Shown: one piece after another, positions 44,281 through 53,334 of the stretch
How positions within the stretch are numbered: position 1 is the stretch's first letter
How the letters are laid out: each line of letters starts with the position of its first letter
Origin: an uncultured Eubacteriaceae bacterium
Lineage (GTDB): Bacteria > Bacillota > Clostridia > Peptostreptococcales > Anaerovoracaceae
Length of the DNA stretch: 56,387 bases
Assembly: GCA_903789635.1 (NCBI GenBank)
Contig: CAIFEY010000016.1
Coordinates: 1 to 56,387 of the forward strand
Direction: 5' to 3'
Translations under genes and position numbers: made by a program
The notes under the pieces: generated by a model
What the model was told of the DNA's origin: nothing
Seen by the model: the letters and a program-made list of their open reading frames with translations, nothing else
Databases searched by the model: none

Positions 44281-45093
44281 ATGCCATATTTTGCTACGGA
44301 AGATAATTGCCGACTTTACTACGAGGTGCGCGGCGAGGGACAGCCGGTGGTGTTCATCCACGGCTGGAGCGTCAATCGCCATTTCTTTAAGAAGCAAGTG
44401 CCTGCCTTTGCCGAAAAATACCAGGTCGTGACGTATGACCTGCGCGGGCACGGGGATTCGGACCGGCCGGAGAAGGGACTTTATTTATCCAGGTTCGCCC
44501 AGGACCTGCACGAGCTGATCGAGTACCTCGGGCTGAAAAACGTCGTACTCGTCGCGTGGTCGATGGGCGTACAGATCGTCTGGGACTACATCTCCCAGTT
44601 CGGGTGCGCCAATCTCGCCAAGATCGTCCTCATCGACATGACCCCTAAGGTGATCGCGGACCCGGACGAGGACTGGGAATACACGATGTACCCGGCCTAC
44701 GACCGAAAGGCGGGCATGGCCTTCCTCGAGGACATCGCCGTCGACTGGGACGCTGCGGCGGAGAAGTTCGCGCCGGGGATTTTTTTCCGCGGTCCGGCGC
44801 AGGAAGAGATTCCGTGGGTCATCGACATGCTGAAGCGCAACACCGTCCACGTCATGCTGACCATGTGGCTCGCGATGCTCCAGAGCGACTACCGCGATGT
44901 GATGCCAAAGATCACTGTCCCATGCCTCCTCACCTACGGCACCTGCCGCTCAAAGCGCATGCCCCACACCGAGGAATGGCTCCACGCCCACATCAAAGGC
45001 TCCGAAACCGCGGTCTTCAACGGCGGCCACATCCACTTCCTGCAGGACCCGGAGCGGTTTAACGAAGTTGTTCTGCAGTTTCTCGACGAGTAA
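44281..45093 (+). CDS. Alpha/beta hydrolase
   Basis: The ~270-aa protein has the fold's oxyanion motif HGWSVN, the nucleophile elbow AWSMGVQ (Ser in W-S-M-G instead of the common H-S-M-G), and a late histidine in GGHIHFL. The start at 44281 (MPYFATEDN) has AAAGGAG 8 bp upstream; an in-frame ATG six codons earlier is less likely. Substrate unknown. A 24-codon frame with a strong ribosome binding site follows 11 bp later and may be co-expressed. Confidence 0.85.
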   Translation: MPYFATEDNCRLYYEVRGEGQPVVFIHGWSVNRHFFKKQVPAFAEKYQVVTYDLRGHGDSDRPEKGLYLSRFAQDLHELIEYLGLKNVVLVAWSMGVQIVWDYISQFGCANLAKIVLIDMTPKVIADPDEDWEYTMYPAYDRKAGMAFLEDIAVDWDAAAEKFAPGIFFRGPAQEEIPWVIDMLKRNTVHVMLTMWLAMLQSDYRDVMPKITVPCLLTYGTCRSKRMPHTEEWLHAHIKGSETAVFNGGHIHFLQDPERFNEVVLQFLDE

Positions 45094-45104
45094 GGAGGTA
45101 CATT

Positions 45105-45179
45105 ATGACTGGTGGAAATCCTAATGATTTTCTGGAAATCTTTTACACTGGACAGGACATCGCCTGGGTCGATGATTAA
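45105..45179 (+). CDS. Putative 24-aa peptide
   Basis: The short frame has a perfect AAGGAGG 6 bp before ATG, lies 11 bp after the hydrolase stop, and ends 14 bp before a strong terminator. The product is acidic and aromatic (starts MTGGNPNDFLEIFY, ends WVDD). The signals suggest that it is translated. It could be a true microprotein or the truncated remnant of a longer gene. Confidence 0.5.
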   Translation: MTGGNPNDFLEIFYTGQDIAWVDD

Positions 45180-45193
45180 TCATTGTTTTAAGG

Positions 45194-45230
45194 AAACGGA
45201 GGGAATTGCCGGCAAATCCCCTCCGTTTTT
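45194..45230 (+). terminator. Intrinsic terminator of the hydrolase operon
   Basis: AAACGGAGGG pairs with CCCTCCGTTT, with an inner TTGCCGGCAA self-complementary loop, followed by Ts. Confidence 0.85.
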
Positions 45231-45800
45231 CCATTCCGCTTTATCATTCCGCTTTATCATTCCGTTATTCCATGCAAGGAGACATTCAGCGGCCGCCGCG
45301 CGCAAACCTTTTCCTATAAGGTAGTTCATCTTCTCTAGGCACGGAGAATCGCGGCAGGCATCGTGAGCAAACCGTTTTGTCAATCGCCGTTCACCAGCGG
45401 ATTCCGAAGACATCAAAAAAACTTCTGTCATTTCCGATTCCATGCCCTGTTTCGGATTCCGCGCGCCCGGATTTCCCCGATTATTCGGCGGCGTGAATAT
45501 CCACTCCCGGCTGCGCGCGCATGGAGACGCATTTCTGCTATCGATATTTGTGAGCAATCTCAAGTTGGCAGAATCCATCGTCACATCGTCAAGGAAGTCG
45601 CTCCGCTATCCGTGATTCCCGGGGCGACTTTCCATTTTCTCCCAGCCCGCCCGCACCCGACGACGCGCCGCCGTTAATATTATCGACCCTCTTCTGATAT
45701 AGCAAAATATTTTTTTGGAATTTTAGAAAACACCCTTTGGCGCAGATTAGCAAAACTTTTCTGCATAATTTCTGCATAATTAATGCATAATAAGCGCCGG

Positions 45801-45820
45801 ATCGCCTATCGTAAATAGAT
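45801..45820. repeat. Dispersed palindrome, degenerate copy
   Basis: ATCGCCTATCGTAAATAGAT keeps the left arm and loop of the copies at 30465 and 45956 but has lost pairing at the right end. Confidence 0.45.
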
Positions 45821-45955
45821 GCTTTCTAATTCCCTTGCTCTTTTCTCTCTCCTCGCGCCCCTCACCCTCGCTCGCGCCCCTCGTACCTCACATTTCCAGA
45901 AATTCGTCGCGGCGCGCGAGCGTTTTCGCTATCAAGCGCCGCCCATCAGCGCGCA

Positions 45956-45978
45956 ATCGCCTATCGCAAATAGGCGAT
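45956..45978. repeat. Dispersed palindrome, copy 2
   Basis: Identical to the 23-mer at 30465-30487; the following TTCAnAAnACTCCA is also shared. Confidence 0.6.
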
Positions 45979-46237
45979 TCACAAACACTCCAGTCCTCCT
46001 TCTCAGCATTCCCGCGGGGGCGGGGCCGGCGCGCCCGCACCTTTTCCGACGCCTGCCTCCCGAACCGCTTCCTTCTTCCATTCTCCGCGGTCCGGTCATT
46101 CCCAGCCTGCCGGGCGCCTTCCATTCTATTCCATTTGAAAAGCGGGCCGCCCCGCAGCCCGCTTACTGTACATCTTATCTACCTCAACCCCAGCAGTTCC
46201 GGCGGGGTGGGGCAGGCGTGCGCGGCGCCCGCTCACA

Positions 46238-48031
46238 TTACTTCTTCACCAGGTTGTCAAACACCACCGTCTCCCGCTCGCGCATGAAAACGTAGAAGAT
46301 CGGACCGTACTGGTCGGCGAAGCTGTGCCTGCCGACGCCGATGACTTCCTTGACCTTCCCGGACTTCGCCAGGATGCGGAAATCCGCGACCTCGCCGATC
46401 GCCTTTTCCTTAGGCGTGGCGTCGCCCTCCAGGATGGCGCGGCGGCGGCGCAGGATATCGCCGACCTTGTCGCGGTCGTCCGGGTGAACGAGCGACAGGA
46501 AGCCGCTGCCGGCGTACTTCATGAAGTCGAGGAGGTTGTCGCATTCGAACAGGCGGATGATCTGGTCGTTCACGAACAGGACCTCCTTCCCGCCGTTTGC
46601 GCGGCAGACGATAATCCCGCCCGGCATGCCCGCGGCAAAGCTGTTCAGCGTGAAGCCCAGCTGCGTGCGGTTGAGCGTGATCATCGACGGATCGTACTGC
46701 GCGTAGCGGTGCTTGCCGCCGAGTTTGGCCGCGTAGAGGGCCTGGTCGGCCAGCACCAGCAGGTGGAACTGGTCGTCGGTCTGGTCCGGGTAGAGCGCGT
46801 AGCCGGCGGAGATCGTGTAGCGGAACGTGCGCGAGTCGATCGTGAACGTCTGGTCCGCGGCGATCATCTTCTTCACCAGGTCGTCGCTCTGCTGCGCGGT
46901 CAGGCCGTTCAGGACGACGCAGAACTCGTCGCCGCCGATCCGGCCGATCAGCGCGTCCTTAGGGAACTCCGCGCGCAGGTTCCGCGCCATGTTCCGGAGC
47001 GCCTCGTCGCCGACGTGGTGGCCGTACTGGTCGTTCACGAGCTTGAAGTCGTCTAAGTCCAGGAAGACGACGGTCATCGTGCCCTTCGGGTTCGACTTGG
47101 CCCGGGATTCCAGGATATTGATGAACCCACGGCGGCTGTAGAGACCCGTCAGCTCGTCTCGTTCTGCGAGGAAGCGTAATTTTTGTCTCTGGTCGAACAG
47201 GCCGAAGATCATCCACGTCAGGAAGAGCAGCAGCAGGGAGACGGCCACGCCGCCGACGATCGTCGAGCGGAGGTTCGGCGAGATCCAGCCGGTCTTCGGC
47301 TTCACGCGCAGTGTCCACGTGCAGCCGCCGGTCTCAAAGGTCGCACTCTGCGCATCCTTCATGTCGTGTCCCTTTGTGATCGAGGTCGCGACCCTCGCCG
47401 TCGAGTCGGAAACCGGCGAAATCGTCGAATCCACGCAGTAGTCGTAGTCGAATGAGGACAGTACGCCCAGCGTCTCCTTAAAGATCATCGGGGACTTGAT
47501 GATGACGATCGTGCAGCCCCAGAATTTCTTATGTCCGCTGCTGTCCTTGATGAATACCGGGTCCCGGATCGCGATGCCCTGACCGCCCTGCCGGAGGCCG
47601 AACGGGCCCTGCATCGTGACGGTCTTGTGCTTTTTCCCCCACATCACGGTCGCTTCGCGCATGCGGCCGTCCATCAGGGTGCCGAGGCCCTCTTCATTTC
47701 CCTTCAGCGGGTAGATCTTCGTGACCACGCAGTTCGGGGCAAGCTGAACACTGCCGACAAAACTCCTTGTCAGCCTCTTCGCGACCGCGTCGAAATTATT
47801 CAGCGATCCGTTGTTCTCCTCGATCAGTGCCGCCAGCGTCTCTGTGATCGTGATGCCGCGCTGAAAGTCCTTATTCAGCTCCTGCGCGTACACCTGCGCA
47901 TTGAGCTTCGCGCGTTCCTTCTGCGTCTTTACCTCGCTGTGGTAGGTATTGATCGCATGCGAAGCCACGATCGTCGTCAGTAAGATGGCGATCAGCACTA
48001 TGATAGCAGTTTTTCGCGTGTCCAGTTTCAT
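46238..48031 (-). CDS. Membrane diguanylate cyclase (CHASE-GGDEF-PAS)
   Basis: The ~597-aa protein has a TM helix (9-28), an extracytoplasmic CHASE-like sensor (~30-245), a second TM (~256-278), a GGDEF domain (intact GGDEF at 366-370, DELTGLYSRRGF before it) and a C-terminal PAS-like domain (~450-590). It should make cyclic di-GMP. No RxxD inhibitory site is visible just before GGDEF. A sensor placed C-terminal to the cyclase is unusual. The start at 48031 has GGAGG 6 bp upstream; an earlier frame start at 48061 does not. No other c-di-GMP gene is in the window. Confidence 0.88.
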   Translation of the reverse strand: MKLDTRKTAIIVLIAILLTTIVASHAINTYHSEVKTQKERAKLNAQVYAQELNKDFQRGITITETLAALIEENNGSLNNFDAVAKRLTRSFVGSVQLAPNCVVTKIYPLKGNEEGLGTLMDGRMREATVMWGKKHKTVTMQGPFGLRQGGQGIAIRDPVFIKDSSGHKKFWGCTIVIIKSPMIFKETLGVLSSFDYDYCVDSTISPVSDSTARVATSITKGHDMKDAQSATFETGGCTWTLRVKPKTGWISPNLRSTIVGGVAVSLLLLFLTWMIFGLFDQRQKLRFLAERDELTGLYSRRGFINILESRAKSNPKGTMTVVFLDLDDFKLVNDQYGHHVGDEALRNMARNLRAEFPKDALIGRIGGDEFCVVLNGLTAQQSDDLVKKMIAADQTFTIDSRTFRYTISAGYALYPDQTDDQFHLLVLADQALYAAKLGGKHRYAQYDPSMITLNRTQLGFTLNSFAAGMPGGIIVCRANGGKEVLFVNDQIIRLFECDNLLDFMKYAGSGFLSLVHPDDRDKVGDILRRRRAILEGDATPKEKAIGEVADFRILAKSGKVKEVIGVGRHSFADQYGPIFYVFMRERETVVFDNLVKK

Positions 48032-48230
48032 TGCTGCCCTCCTGCGTCCCTGTCCATACATTACTATTATAACGCAAATCGAAGCAGAATTGTGTTATAA
48101 TTCTATTTTCTGCATGAAGGCAATCAAATTATTATAATTAAATACTAAGTCAGCATTCTAGGCACTCGTCAGTTTTCGGGGAGTGCATCCGCCTGTGCAG
48201 ATGGGACAAAATTCATCCCGCCAAGCCTCT

Positions 48231-49205
48231 TCACCCGCGCTGCTGTTCCATCTCCTTCCTCACGTCCGCCAGGACCTTGCCGATGTCGTCCTGAATCATG
48301 AGCCCGCGGTCCTCGATGTCGGCAGGCAGCATGTAGTAGTCCTTGTTCACCGAGATGTAGCTGGTCTGCGGCAGGGACTTGGTCAGCGCCCAGAACGGCT
48401 CCTGGATGAACATCGGCGTCATGCGGCCGGCGCCCAGCTCCAGGAAGAGGATCTTCTCATCCTTGTGTTCCAGCACGTACCGCGAGATCTTCTCGTATTG
48501 TGCCTCGTATTTTTTGCCCTGCAGGAAGTTGCCGTAGCCGCGCACCCACGGGAACGCCTCGCCGCCGCAGTGCGGGCAGCGCGGGATCAGCTCGGTCGGG
48601 ACTCCTGTGCCGTCCCCTATAGCCTCGATCATCTCGTTGACCGGGCCGACCGCGTCCCAGGTGTCGTCCGTGCAGCAGCTCGCGCACTGGAAGAAGCGGT
48701 GGTCGCCCTGAATCTCCGCGACCTTGCTCTCCGGATAGAGCCGCAGGAACTGCGTGTCCTGGTTCGTGGTGAGGATGAAGAATTCTTTGCCCCTGAGGAT
48801 CTTATCCAGGTCGATGTACGGCGGTCTCGCGGGAGCATTCTGCGTGGTGTGCAGGAAGGTCGCCATGTAGCCCCAGAACTCCTCGCGGCTGCTCCAGCGC
48901 GCCATCGTCCCGGAGAACGCCCCCTTGAAGCCGTACTTCTCGGCGTATTTGCCGAAGTACTTGCGGAAGGAGGCGTTGTCTTCATAGTAGAAGTCGCCGC
49001 CGCCCGCCGCGGAGAGGCCGCTCGCCCCGCCCACGATGACGCAGTCCGCCGCCTTCACCATTTCCGCAAAGCGCGCGATCTGCTCCTCGTAAGGAATATC
49101 CTTCCGCTCGGCCAGCCTGGCCGCCGTGCCGCCGCGGACGTACACGCTGTAGTACCTCGCGTAATTCTCCTGTGTCTTCATGACCAGATCTTCATAAAAT
49201 GACAT
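48231..49205 (-). CDS. SirTM-type (class M) sirtuin, likely ADP-ribosyltransferase
   Basis: The 324-aa protein has the sirtuin NAD fold (IVGGASGLSAAGG), TTNQDTQF (Asn148, Asp150), and zinc ligands among Cys174/177/178 and Cys210/213 (CPHC). The position of the catalytic deacetylase histidine (usually LHG) is Gln166 in EIQGDHRFFQC, the hallmark of the SirTM class, which ADP-ribosylates lipoylated GcvH-like proteins. SirTM genes usually sit with a macrodomain hydrolase, GcvH-L and LplA2; none is here. Neighbours are a GGDEF protein and a divergent TetR regulator. Confidence 0.82.
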   Translation of the reverse strand: MSFYEDLVMKTQENYARYYSVYVRGGTAARLAERKDIPYEEQIARFAEMVKAADCVIVGGASGLSAAGGGDFYYEDNASFRKYFGKYAEKYGFKGAFSGTMARWSSREEFWGYMATFLHTTQNAPARPPYIDLDKILRGKEFFILTTNQDTQFLRLYPESKVAEIQGDHRFFQCASCCTDDTWDAVGPVNEMIEAIGDGTGVPTELIPRCPHCGGEAFPWVRGYGNFLQGKKYEAQYEKISRYVLEHKDEKILFLELGAGRMTPMFIQEPFWALTKSLPQTSYISVNKDYYMLPADIEDRGLMIQDDIGKVLADVRKEMEQQRG

Positions 49206-49573
49206 ATCTCACTACCTCTTTTCTCGTTTCTATTTGACTTTCTCGATTTCCTTTTCGCCTTTTCGGTTTATCGGTTTATCTGAAGTTTTCACTTTTCTCC
49301 GAGCACAGCCCGCGGTCATGCCGCAGGAAGCCTCAGCAAACTCCTTGACATACTGTCTGAAACTTATTATAGTGTCAGAAAATGCCTGCGGTGAATAACA
49401 GTTCCGCGGAAATCGTACAGTTCCGGACAGATTTCCCAATGTGTCAGGGAATTTTCCGGGAAGCGCGGGCCATGAACTAGCCGGGAAATTATTTACCCTT
49501 CCAGGCACCCGGCGGATAGCCGTTCGGCCGCGGACACGAGTAAAGCAGAGAAAACAGACAGGAGGCATGAGAA
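49206..49573. promoter_or_regulatory. Divergent control region of sirtuin and TetR genes
   Basis: 368 bp without a gene. It holds the tetR promoter (49345-49373) and a partial dyad around it (TGTCTGAAAC...GTGTCAGAA). Confidence 0.55.
49345..49373 (+). promoter_or_regulatory. Sigma-A promoter of the tetR gene
   Basis: TTGACA (49345-49350), 17 bp, TATAGT (49368-49373). The 5' untranslated region would be about 195 nt. Confidence 0.65.
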
Positions 49574-50212
49574 ATGAGCAGCATCGACATCAAGACGACG
49601 GAAAAATCCCCCAACCCGCCTCGCACCAAGCGCAAGACGGATCGGCGGACCCTGTATACCAACGGCGTCATCAAGGACGCATTCCTGGAGCTGATCGACC
49701 AGGAGCCGTACGAGCAGGTCAACGTCACTGCCATCTGCAGGCAGGCGGAGATCTCCCGGGCGACCTTCTACGCCCACTTCGACAACGTGGAGGACGTCCT
49801 GGATTCCGTCATCGACGACGCCCTGCTCTTCTCCGAACACGCCAGCGGCAACCTCTGCGACATGGTGAGCGTCATCCGCCGTAAAGGGATCGGCCCGCTG
49901 AAGGAGGACGAGTCCATCCTGCCCGCGTGCCAGCGCATCGCCGACTCCGACCGCTATCACCGGCTGTTCATGGACGCCGCCGTCAGCGACCACATCCTCC
50001 AGCGCATCGCCTCCCACGAGAAGGAGACGGTCGTGGACTCCCTGATGGAAAACAGCAGCCTTTCCGAGAAGGACGCGGAGATGCTGTTCCGCTTCATCCT
50101 GCATGGCTCCTTTGCCGTAAACCGCAGCCTCGGCTGGGAGAAGGATGCCCGCTGGTACCACTTCCAGGAGCTCATCAGCCGCTTTATCACCGGCGGCCTT
50201 AAGGAGATGTGA
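49574..50212 (+). CDS. TetR/AcrR-family regulator
   Basis: The 212-aa protein has an N-terminal helix-turn-helix (YEQVNVTAICRQAEISRATFYAHFDNVEDVL, about residues 48-80), preceded by a basic, proline-rich tail. The C-terminal ligand domain is all-helical and not assignable. GGAGG lies 8 bp before the ATG. It is divergent from the SirTM-type sirtuin, so it may control it or itself. Confidence 0.88.
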   Translation: MSSIDIKTTEKSPNPPRTKRKTDRRTLYTNGVIKDAFLELIDQEPYEQVNVTAICRQAEISRATFYAHFDNVEDVLDSVIDDALLFSEHASGNLCDMVSVIRRKGIGPLKEDESILPACQRIADSDRYHRLFMDAAVSDHILQRIASHEKETVVDSLMENSSLSEKDAEMLFRFILHGSFAVNRSLGWEKDARWYHFQELISRFITGGLKEM

Positions 50213-50325
50213 CAAAAATCACCCGCCCATATTCTTTGCCCGTCCTGCTGCGACAAAAATCGCCCGTCCTGCCTCTTCACCTGCGATAGTGTTCCAATTT
50301 CGGAATATATATTATGGTTTTATTG

Positions 50326-50353
50326 AAACCGTTCCGGTTTTGGAACGGTTTTT
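50326..50353 (+). terminator. Intrinsic terminator after tetR
   Basis: AAACCGTTCC pairs with GGAACGGTTT, running into a T tract; it immediately precedes and slightly overlaps the next promoter. Confidence 0.75.
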
Positions 50354-50380
50354 GATTTCCTTCATTATCCGTGCTATAAT
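50352..50380 (+). promoter_or_regulatory. Sigma-A promoter of the DUF4143 ATPase
   Basis: TTGATT (50352-50357), 17 bp, perfect TATAAT (50375-50380), 31 bp before the GTG start. Confidence 0.75.
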
Positions 50381-50410
50381 CAATACAAAAGCAAAGGGGA
50401 GGTGGCCACT

Positions 50411-51634
50411 GTGGTTGAGAGAAAAGAATACCTGGAACGATTGATGCAATGGAAGGATGAACAGGTGATCAAGGTCGTCACCGGAATCCGCCGCTGCGGT
50501 AAATCAACGCTGCTGATGCAGTACCAAGCCTGGCTGAGATCAAGCGGCATTTCCGAGGAGCAGATCGTATCCATCAATTTCGAGGAATTGGAATATGAAG
50601 AGCTGCTCGACTACCGGAAGCTGTATGCCTATCTGAAGGAACGTCTAAACGAGGGAAAGACGACCTATATCTTCATGGATGAGATTCAGAAGGTCCCCTC
50701 CTTCGAGAAGGTTGTAGACAGTCTGTACGTCAAACCGGATGTAGACCTCTATATCACTGGTTCCAACGCGTACATGTTTTCCGGTGACCTTGCCACGCTG
50801 CTGACCGGCCGCTATGTGGAAATCAAGATGCTCCCGCTGTCTTTCCGCGAGTTTCTGGAAATCACCGGCATGGACCAGGACCGGGGTCTCGCGGAGTATC
50901 TGCGGGACGGCGGCCTTCCTTACATCGCTGACATGGACCGAACTCCGGAGAAAGTAGACACCTACCTGGAGGGCATCTACAATACCGTGATCATCAAGGA
51001 TATCGAGGACCGGCAGGCGAGGAAGGAAAGTGACCCGGACAAGAGAAAAATTACCGACATCCTCCTCCTGAAGACCATCGCCAAGTATCTGGCAAGCGTT
51101 GCCGGAAATCCAGTCTCCATCCGAAGCATCACCAATTATCTGACATCCAGCGGGAGAAAAATATCCCCAAACACAGTCAGCGACTACCTCGACGCGCTTA
51201 TCGAATCCTTCATATTCTATCCGGCAGAGCGCTTTGACATTGTGGGCAAACAGATCCTGAAGGCGAACCGAAAGATGTATATCGTAGATCTCGGCTTAAG
51301 GAACCATATCCTGCCGCGCAGTCAGTATGATTTAGGGTTTTCTCTGGAGAATATCGTCTACTTCGAGCTTCTTCGCCGCGGATACCGCGTCACGATCGGC
51401 CGTGTCGGCAGTACGGAGGTGGACTTCGTCGCAGAGAAGAGCGGCGTGTACACCTATTTTCAGGTCACTGCAGATATGACGGCAAAGGAAACCTTTGACC
51501 GCGAGCTGAAGCCCCTGATGACCATCCGCGATAATTACGAAAAAATCGTGTTGACCGGCGATCGCCTGACCGTCGGAAACTATAATGGTATCAAGGTAAA
51601 GAACCTGACCGACTGGCTGCTCGGAACCGAGTAA
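50411..51634 (+). CDS. AAA ATPase with DUF4143 domain
   Basis: The ~407-aa protein has Walker A GIRRCGKST, Walker B-like YIFMDEIQKVP, sensor region DLYITGSNAYMFSGDLATLLTGRY, and a C-terminal DUF4143 domain ending in a PD-(D/E)xK-like segment (STEVDFVAEKSGVYTYFQV). These standalone ATPases are frequent and often horizontally acquired; the role is unknown. The start is GTG at 50411, 8 bp after AGGGGAGG. A GTG three codons earlier would overlap the ribosome binding site. Confidence 0.88.
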   Translation: MVERKEYLERLMQWKDEQVIKVVTGIRRCGKSTLLMQYQAWLRSSGISEEQIVSINFEELEYEELLDYRKLYAYLKERLNEGKTTYIFMDEIQKVPSFEKVVDSLYVKPDVDLYITGSNAYMFSGDLATLLTGRYVEIKMLPLSFREFLEITGMDQDRGLAEYLRDGGLPYIADMDRTPEKVDTYLEGIYNTVIIKDIEDRQARKESDPDKRKITDILLLKTIAKYLASVAGNPVSIRSITNYLTSSGRKISPNTVSDYLDALIESFIFYPAERFDIVGKQILKANRKMYIVDLGLRNHILPRSQYDLGFSLENIVYFELLRRGYRVTIGRVGSTEVDFVAEKSGVYTYFQVTADMTAKETFDRELKPLMTIRDNYEKIVLTGDRLTVGNYNGIKVKNLTDWLLGTE

Positions 51635-51713
51635 CGGCTCAGCCGAACGAATCAGGGATGACTCAGAAACGAATTCAACAGGAACTGTACGAGAAATCAG
51701 AAAAGGGGAAAAA

Positions 51714-52532
51714 ATGATGAAGTTAACCATGCTGGGGACCGGAAACGCCCTCGTGACGGACTGCTATAACACGTGCTTCGTCCTGGAGGACGACGAGAGG
51801 GAGGAGGACGGGAGATACTTCCTGGTGGACGGAGGCGGCGGAAATACCGTTCTCCATCAGCTGAAGCAGGCGGGAATCGATTGGATGAAGATCCATGAGG
51901 TCTTTGTCACCCACAAGCACATCGACCACCTGATGGGCGTGATCTGGATGACGCGCATGTTCTGCCAGTTTATGAGCCAGGGAAAATACGAGGGAGACGC
52001 GGTCATTTACGGGCACGCCGAAGTCATCGACATCATCGACCGGATGGCGCACGAGCTCCTCGCCGAGAAGTCCGCGCGGATGATCGGAAAGCGCCTGCAC
52101 CTGGTGAAGGTGGCGGACGGAGAGACGCGGAGCGTCATCGGGCACGACGTCACGTTCTTCGACATCGGCTCCACCAAGGCCAGGCAGTTCGGCTCCACGA
52201 TGAACTATGATGCGGATAAGAAACTCGTCTGCTGCGGCGACGAGCCTTACAACGACTGCGAGGAGCGTTACGTCCGCGGCTGCGACTGGATGCTGCACGA
52301 AGCGTTCTGCCTGCACTCCCAGGCGGAGATCTTCCATCCCTACGAGAAGCACCACTCCACGGTGATGGACGCCTGCACGCTCGCCGAACAGCTCGCCGTC
52401 CCGAACCTGCTCCTCTACCACACCGAGGACCGCAGCCTGGCCCGCCGCCGCGAGCTCTACACCGCCGAAGGATCCAGGTACTACCACGGAAACCTGGTCG
52501 TGCCGGAGGACCTTGAGGTTATCACCTTGTAA
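51714..52532 (+). CDS. Metallo-beta-lactamase-fold hydrolase, RNase Z-like
   Basis: The 272-aa protein has the MBL zinc motif THKHIDH, CGDEPYND, and late histidines in MLHEAF and YHTED. LGTGNALVTDCYNTCFVL at the start resembles the RNase Z/ElaC and arylsulfatase-like groups. It acts as a metal-dependent hydrolase, with substrate uncertain. ATG at 51714 or 51717 both fit the AAGGGG site. It is 79 bp after the ATPase gene on the same strand. Confidence 0.85.
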   Translation: MMKLTMLGTGNALVTDCYNTCFVLEDDEREEDGRYFLVDGGGGNTVLHQLKQAGIDWMKIHEVFVTHKHIDHLMGVIWMTRMFCQFMSQGKYEGDAVIYGHAEVIDIIDRMAHELLAEKSARMIGKRLHLVKVADGETRSVIGHDVTFFDIGSTKARQFGSTMNYDADKKLVCCGDEPYNDCEERYVRGCDWMLHEAFCLHSQAEIFHPYEKHHSTVMDACTLAEQLAVPNLLLYHTEDRSLARRRELYTAEGSRYYHGNLVVPEDLEVITL

Positions 52533-52548
52533 GCCTGCATTTCTGATT

Positions 52549-52603
52549 ATGACAAAATACATCAGCCCAGACTTCTCACCTGAGCTGATATTTATTTTGT
52601 CAT
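52549..52603. terminator. Bidirectional hairpin between convergent genes
   Basis: ATGACAAAATA...ATCAGC pairs with GCTGAT...TATTTTGTCAT with a small bulge, located between the convergent ends at 52532 and 52663. Confidence 0.65.
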
Positions 52604-52662
52604 CATCCCGTCGGCTGGCATCACACCGCCAACTATTAATTCGGTATTTAAATAGTCTATCA

Positions 52663-53133
52663 TTAAAATCCGCCGTTATTGTACGCCCGCGCGATCACGT
52701 ACGACGGCTCGTAGAACGCGCTGGCGTTGTAATTGTCAATTGTTTCACATAACGGGTCGTTGTATACACGGAGCATCCCGTCGACGTAATTCTCGCCCGG
52801 GCGCATGGTGTCATCGATCAGGCGCGAGTATACATGACCCATCTGCAGCGGTGTCGGGATGCGTTCCGCCAGCTCGTGATCCACATCCGTGATATCGAAT
52901 CCGCCCTCTTGCAGCTGATAGTCCGCAATCCAGTCGTCCTCGACATCGAGAGGATTCTTCGCATGAAGAACATTGGCAACACTGATGAGATGTTCGAGCT
53001 CATCCCTGCCGATTGCATTCACGACATATGCGTTTCTCTGGTGAAGTCTTCTCGCCACACGCTCGATCATATAGCACATGAAGTACAGGTCATTCTTCGT
53101 GATTTCCTCGTCCGGAAAGTATATATTTTTCAT
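52663..53133 (-). CDS. Conserved hypothetical protein
   Basis: The 156-aa protein begins MKNIYFPDEEITKNDLYFMCYMIERVARRLHQRN. It contains NPLDVEDDWIADYQL and ends YNASAFYEPSYVIARAYNNGGF. It is mainly helical, acidic, without membrane segments or recognisable enzyme motifs. I recall similar proteins in Clostridia but know no function. AGGAGG lies about 10 bp before the ATG. It is a single gene between a convergent MBL hydrolase and an unrelated flavin reductase. Confidence 0.7.
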   Translation of the reverse strand: MKNIYFPDEEITKNDLYFMCYMIERVARRLHQRNAYVVNAIGRDELEHLISVANVLHAKNPLDVEDDWIADYQLQEGGFDITDVDHELAERIPTPLQMGHVYSRLIDDTMRPGENYVDGMLRVYNDPLCETIDNYNASAFYEPSYVIARAYNNGGF

Positions 53134-53280
53134 CGCAAAATTTCACTCCCTCCTCGCTCTTCCTAATTAAGTATAACCGATGGGACAAAGCAGGCGTCAA
53201 TAGATAATTGGAATCTTTCAAATTCTGCTGTGCGATCCGCCCTCTTCACTCGCAAAACCCTGCAATCTTTCCTGCACACA

Positions 53281-53307
53281 AAAAGCGCTCCGACACCGGA
53301 ACGCTTT
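53281..53307 (-). terminator. Intrinsic terminator of the flavin reductase gene
   Basis: On the minus strand AAAGCGTTCCG...CGGAGCGCTTTT (one G-T-like mismatch), followed by Ts, about 30 bp after the stop. Confidence 0.75.
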
Positions 53308-53334
53308 CTGAATATTTCTCACAGGCTTACCGAA

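Larger units (their letters stand above)
45231..46237. other. 1-kb gene-free region
   Basis: No frame has a ribosome binding site. It holds three tandem copies of a 13-bp unit (TTTATCATTCCGC-like, 45239-45275) and two copies of the dispersed palindrome (45801-45820 degenerate, 45956-45978 perfect). The rest is mixed sequence without clear signals. Confidence 0.55.

Noticed and set aside
45819-46295. 158-codon plus-strand frame before the GGDEF gene
   Set aside because: Low-complexity composition, no ribosome binding site, and overlap with the end of the diguanylate cyclase gene.
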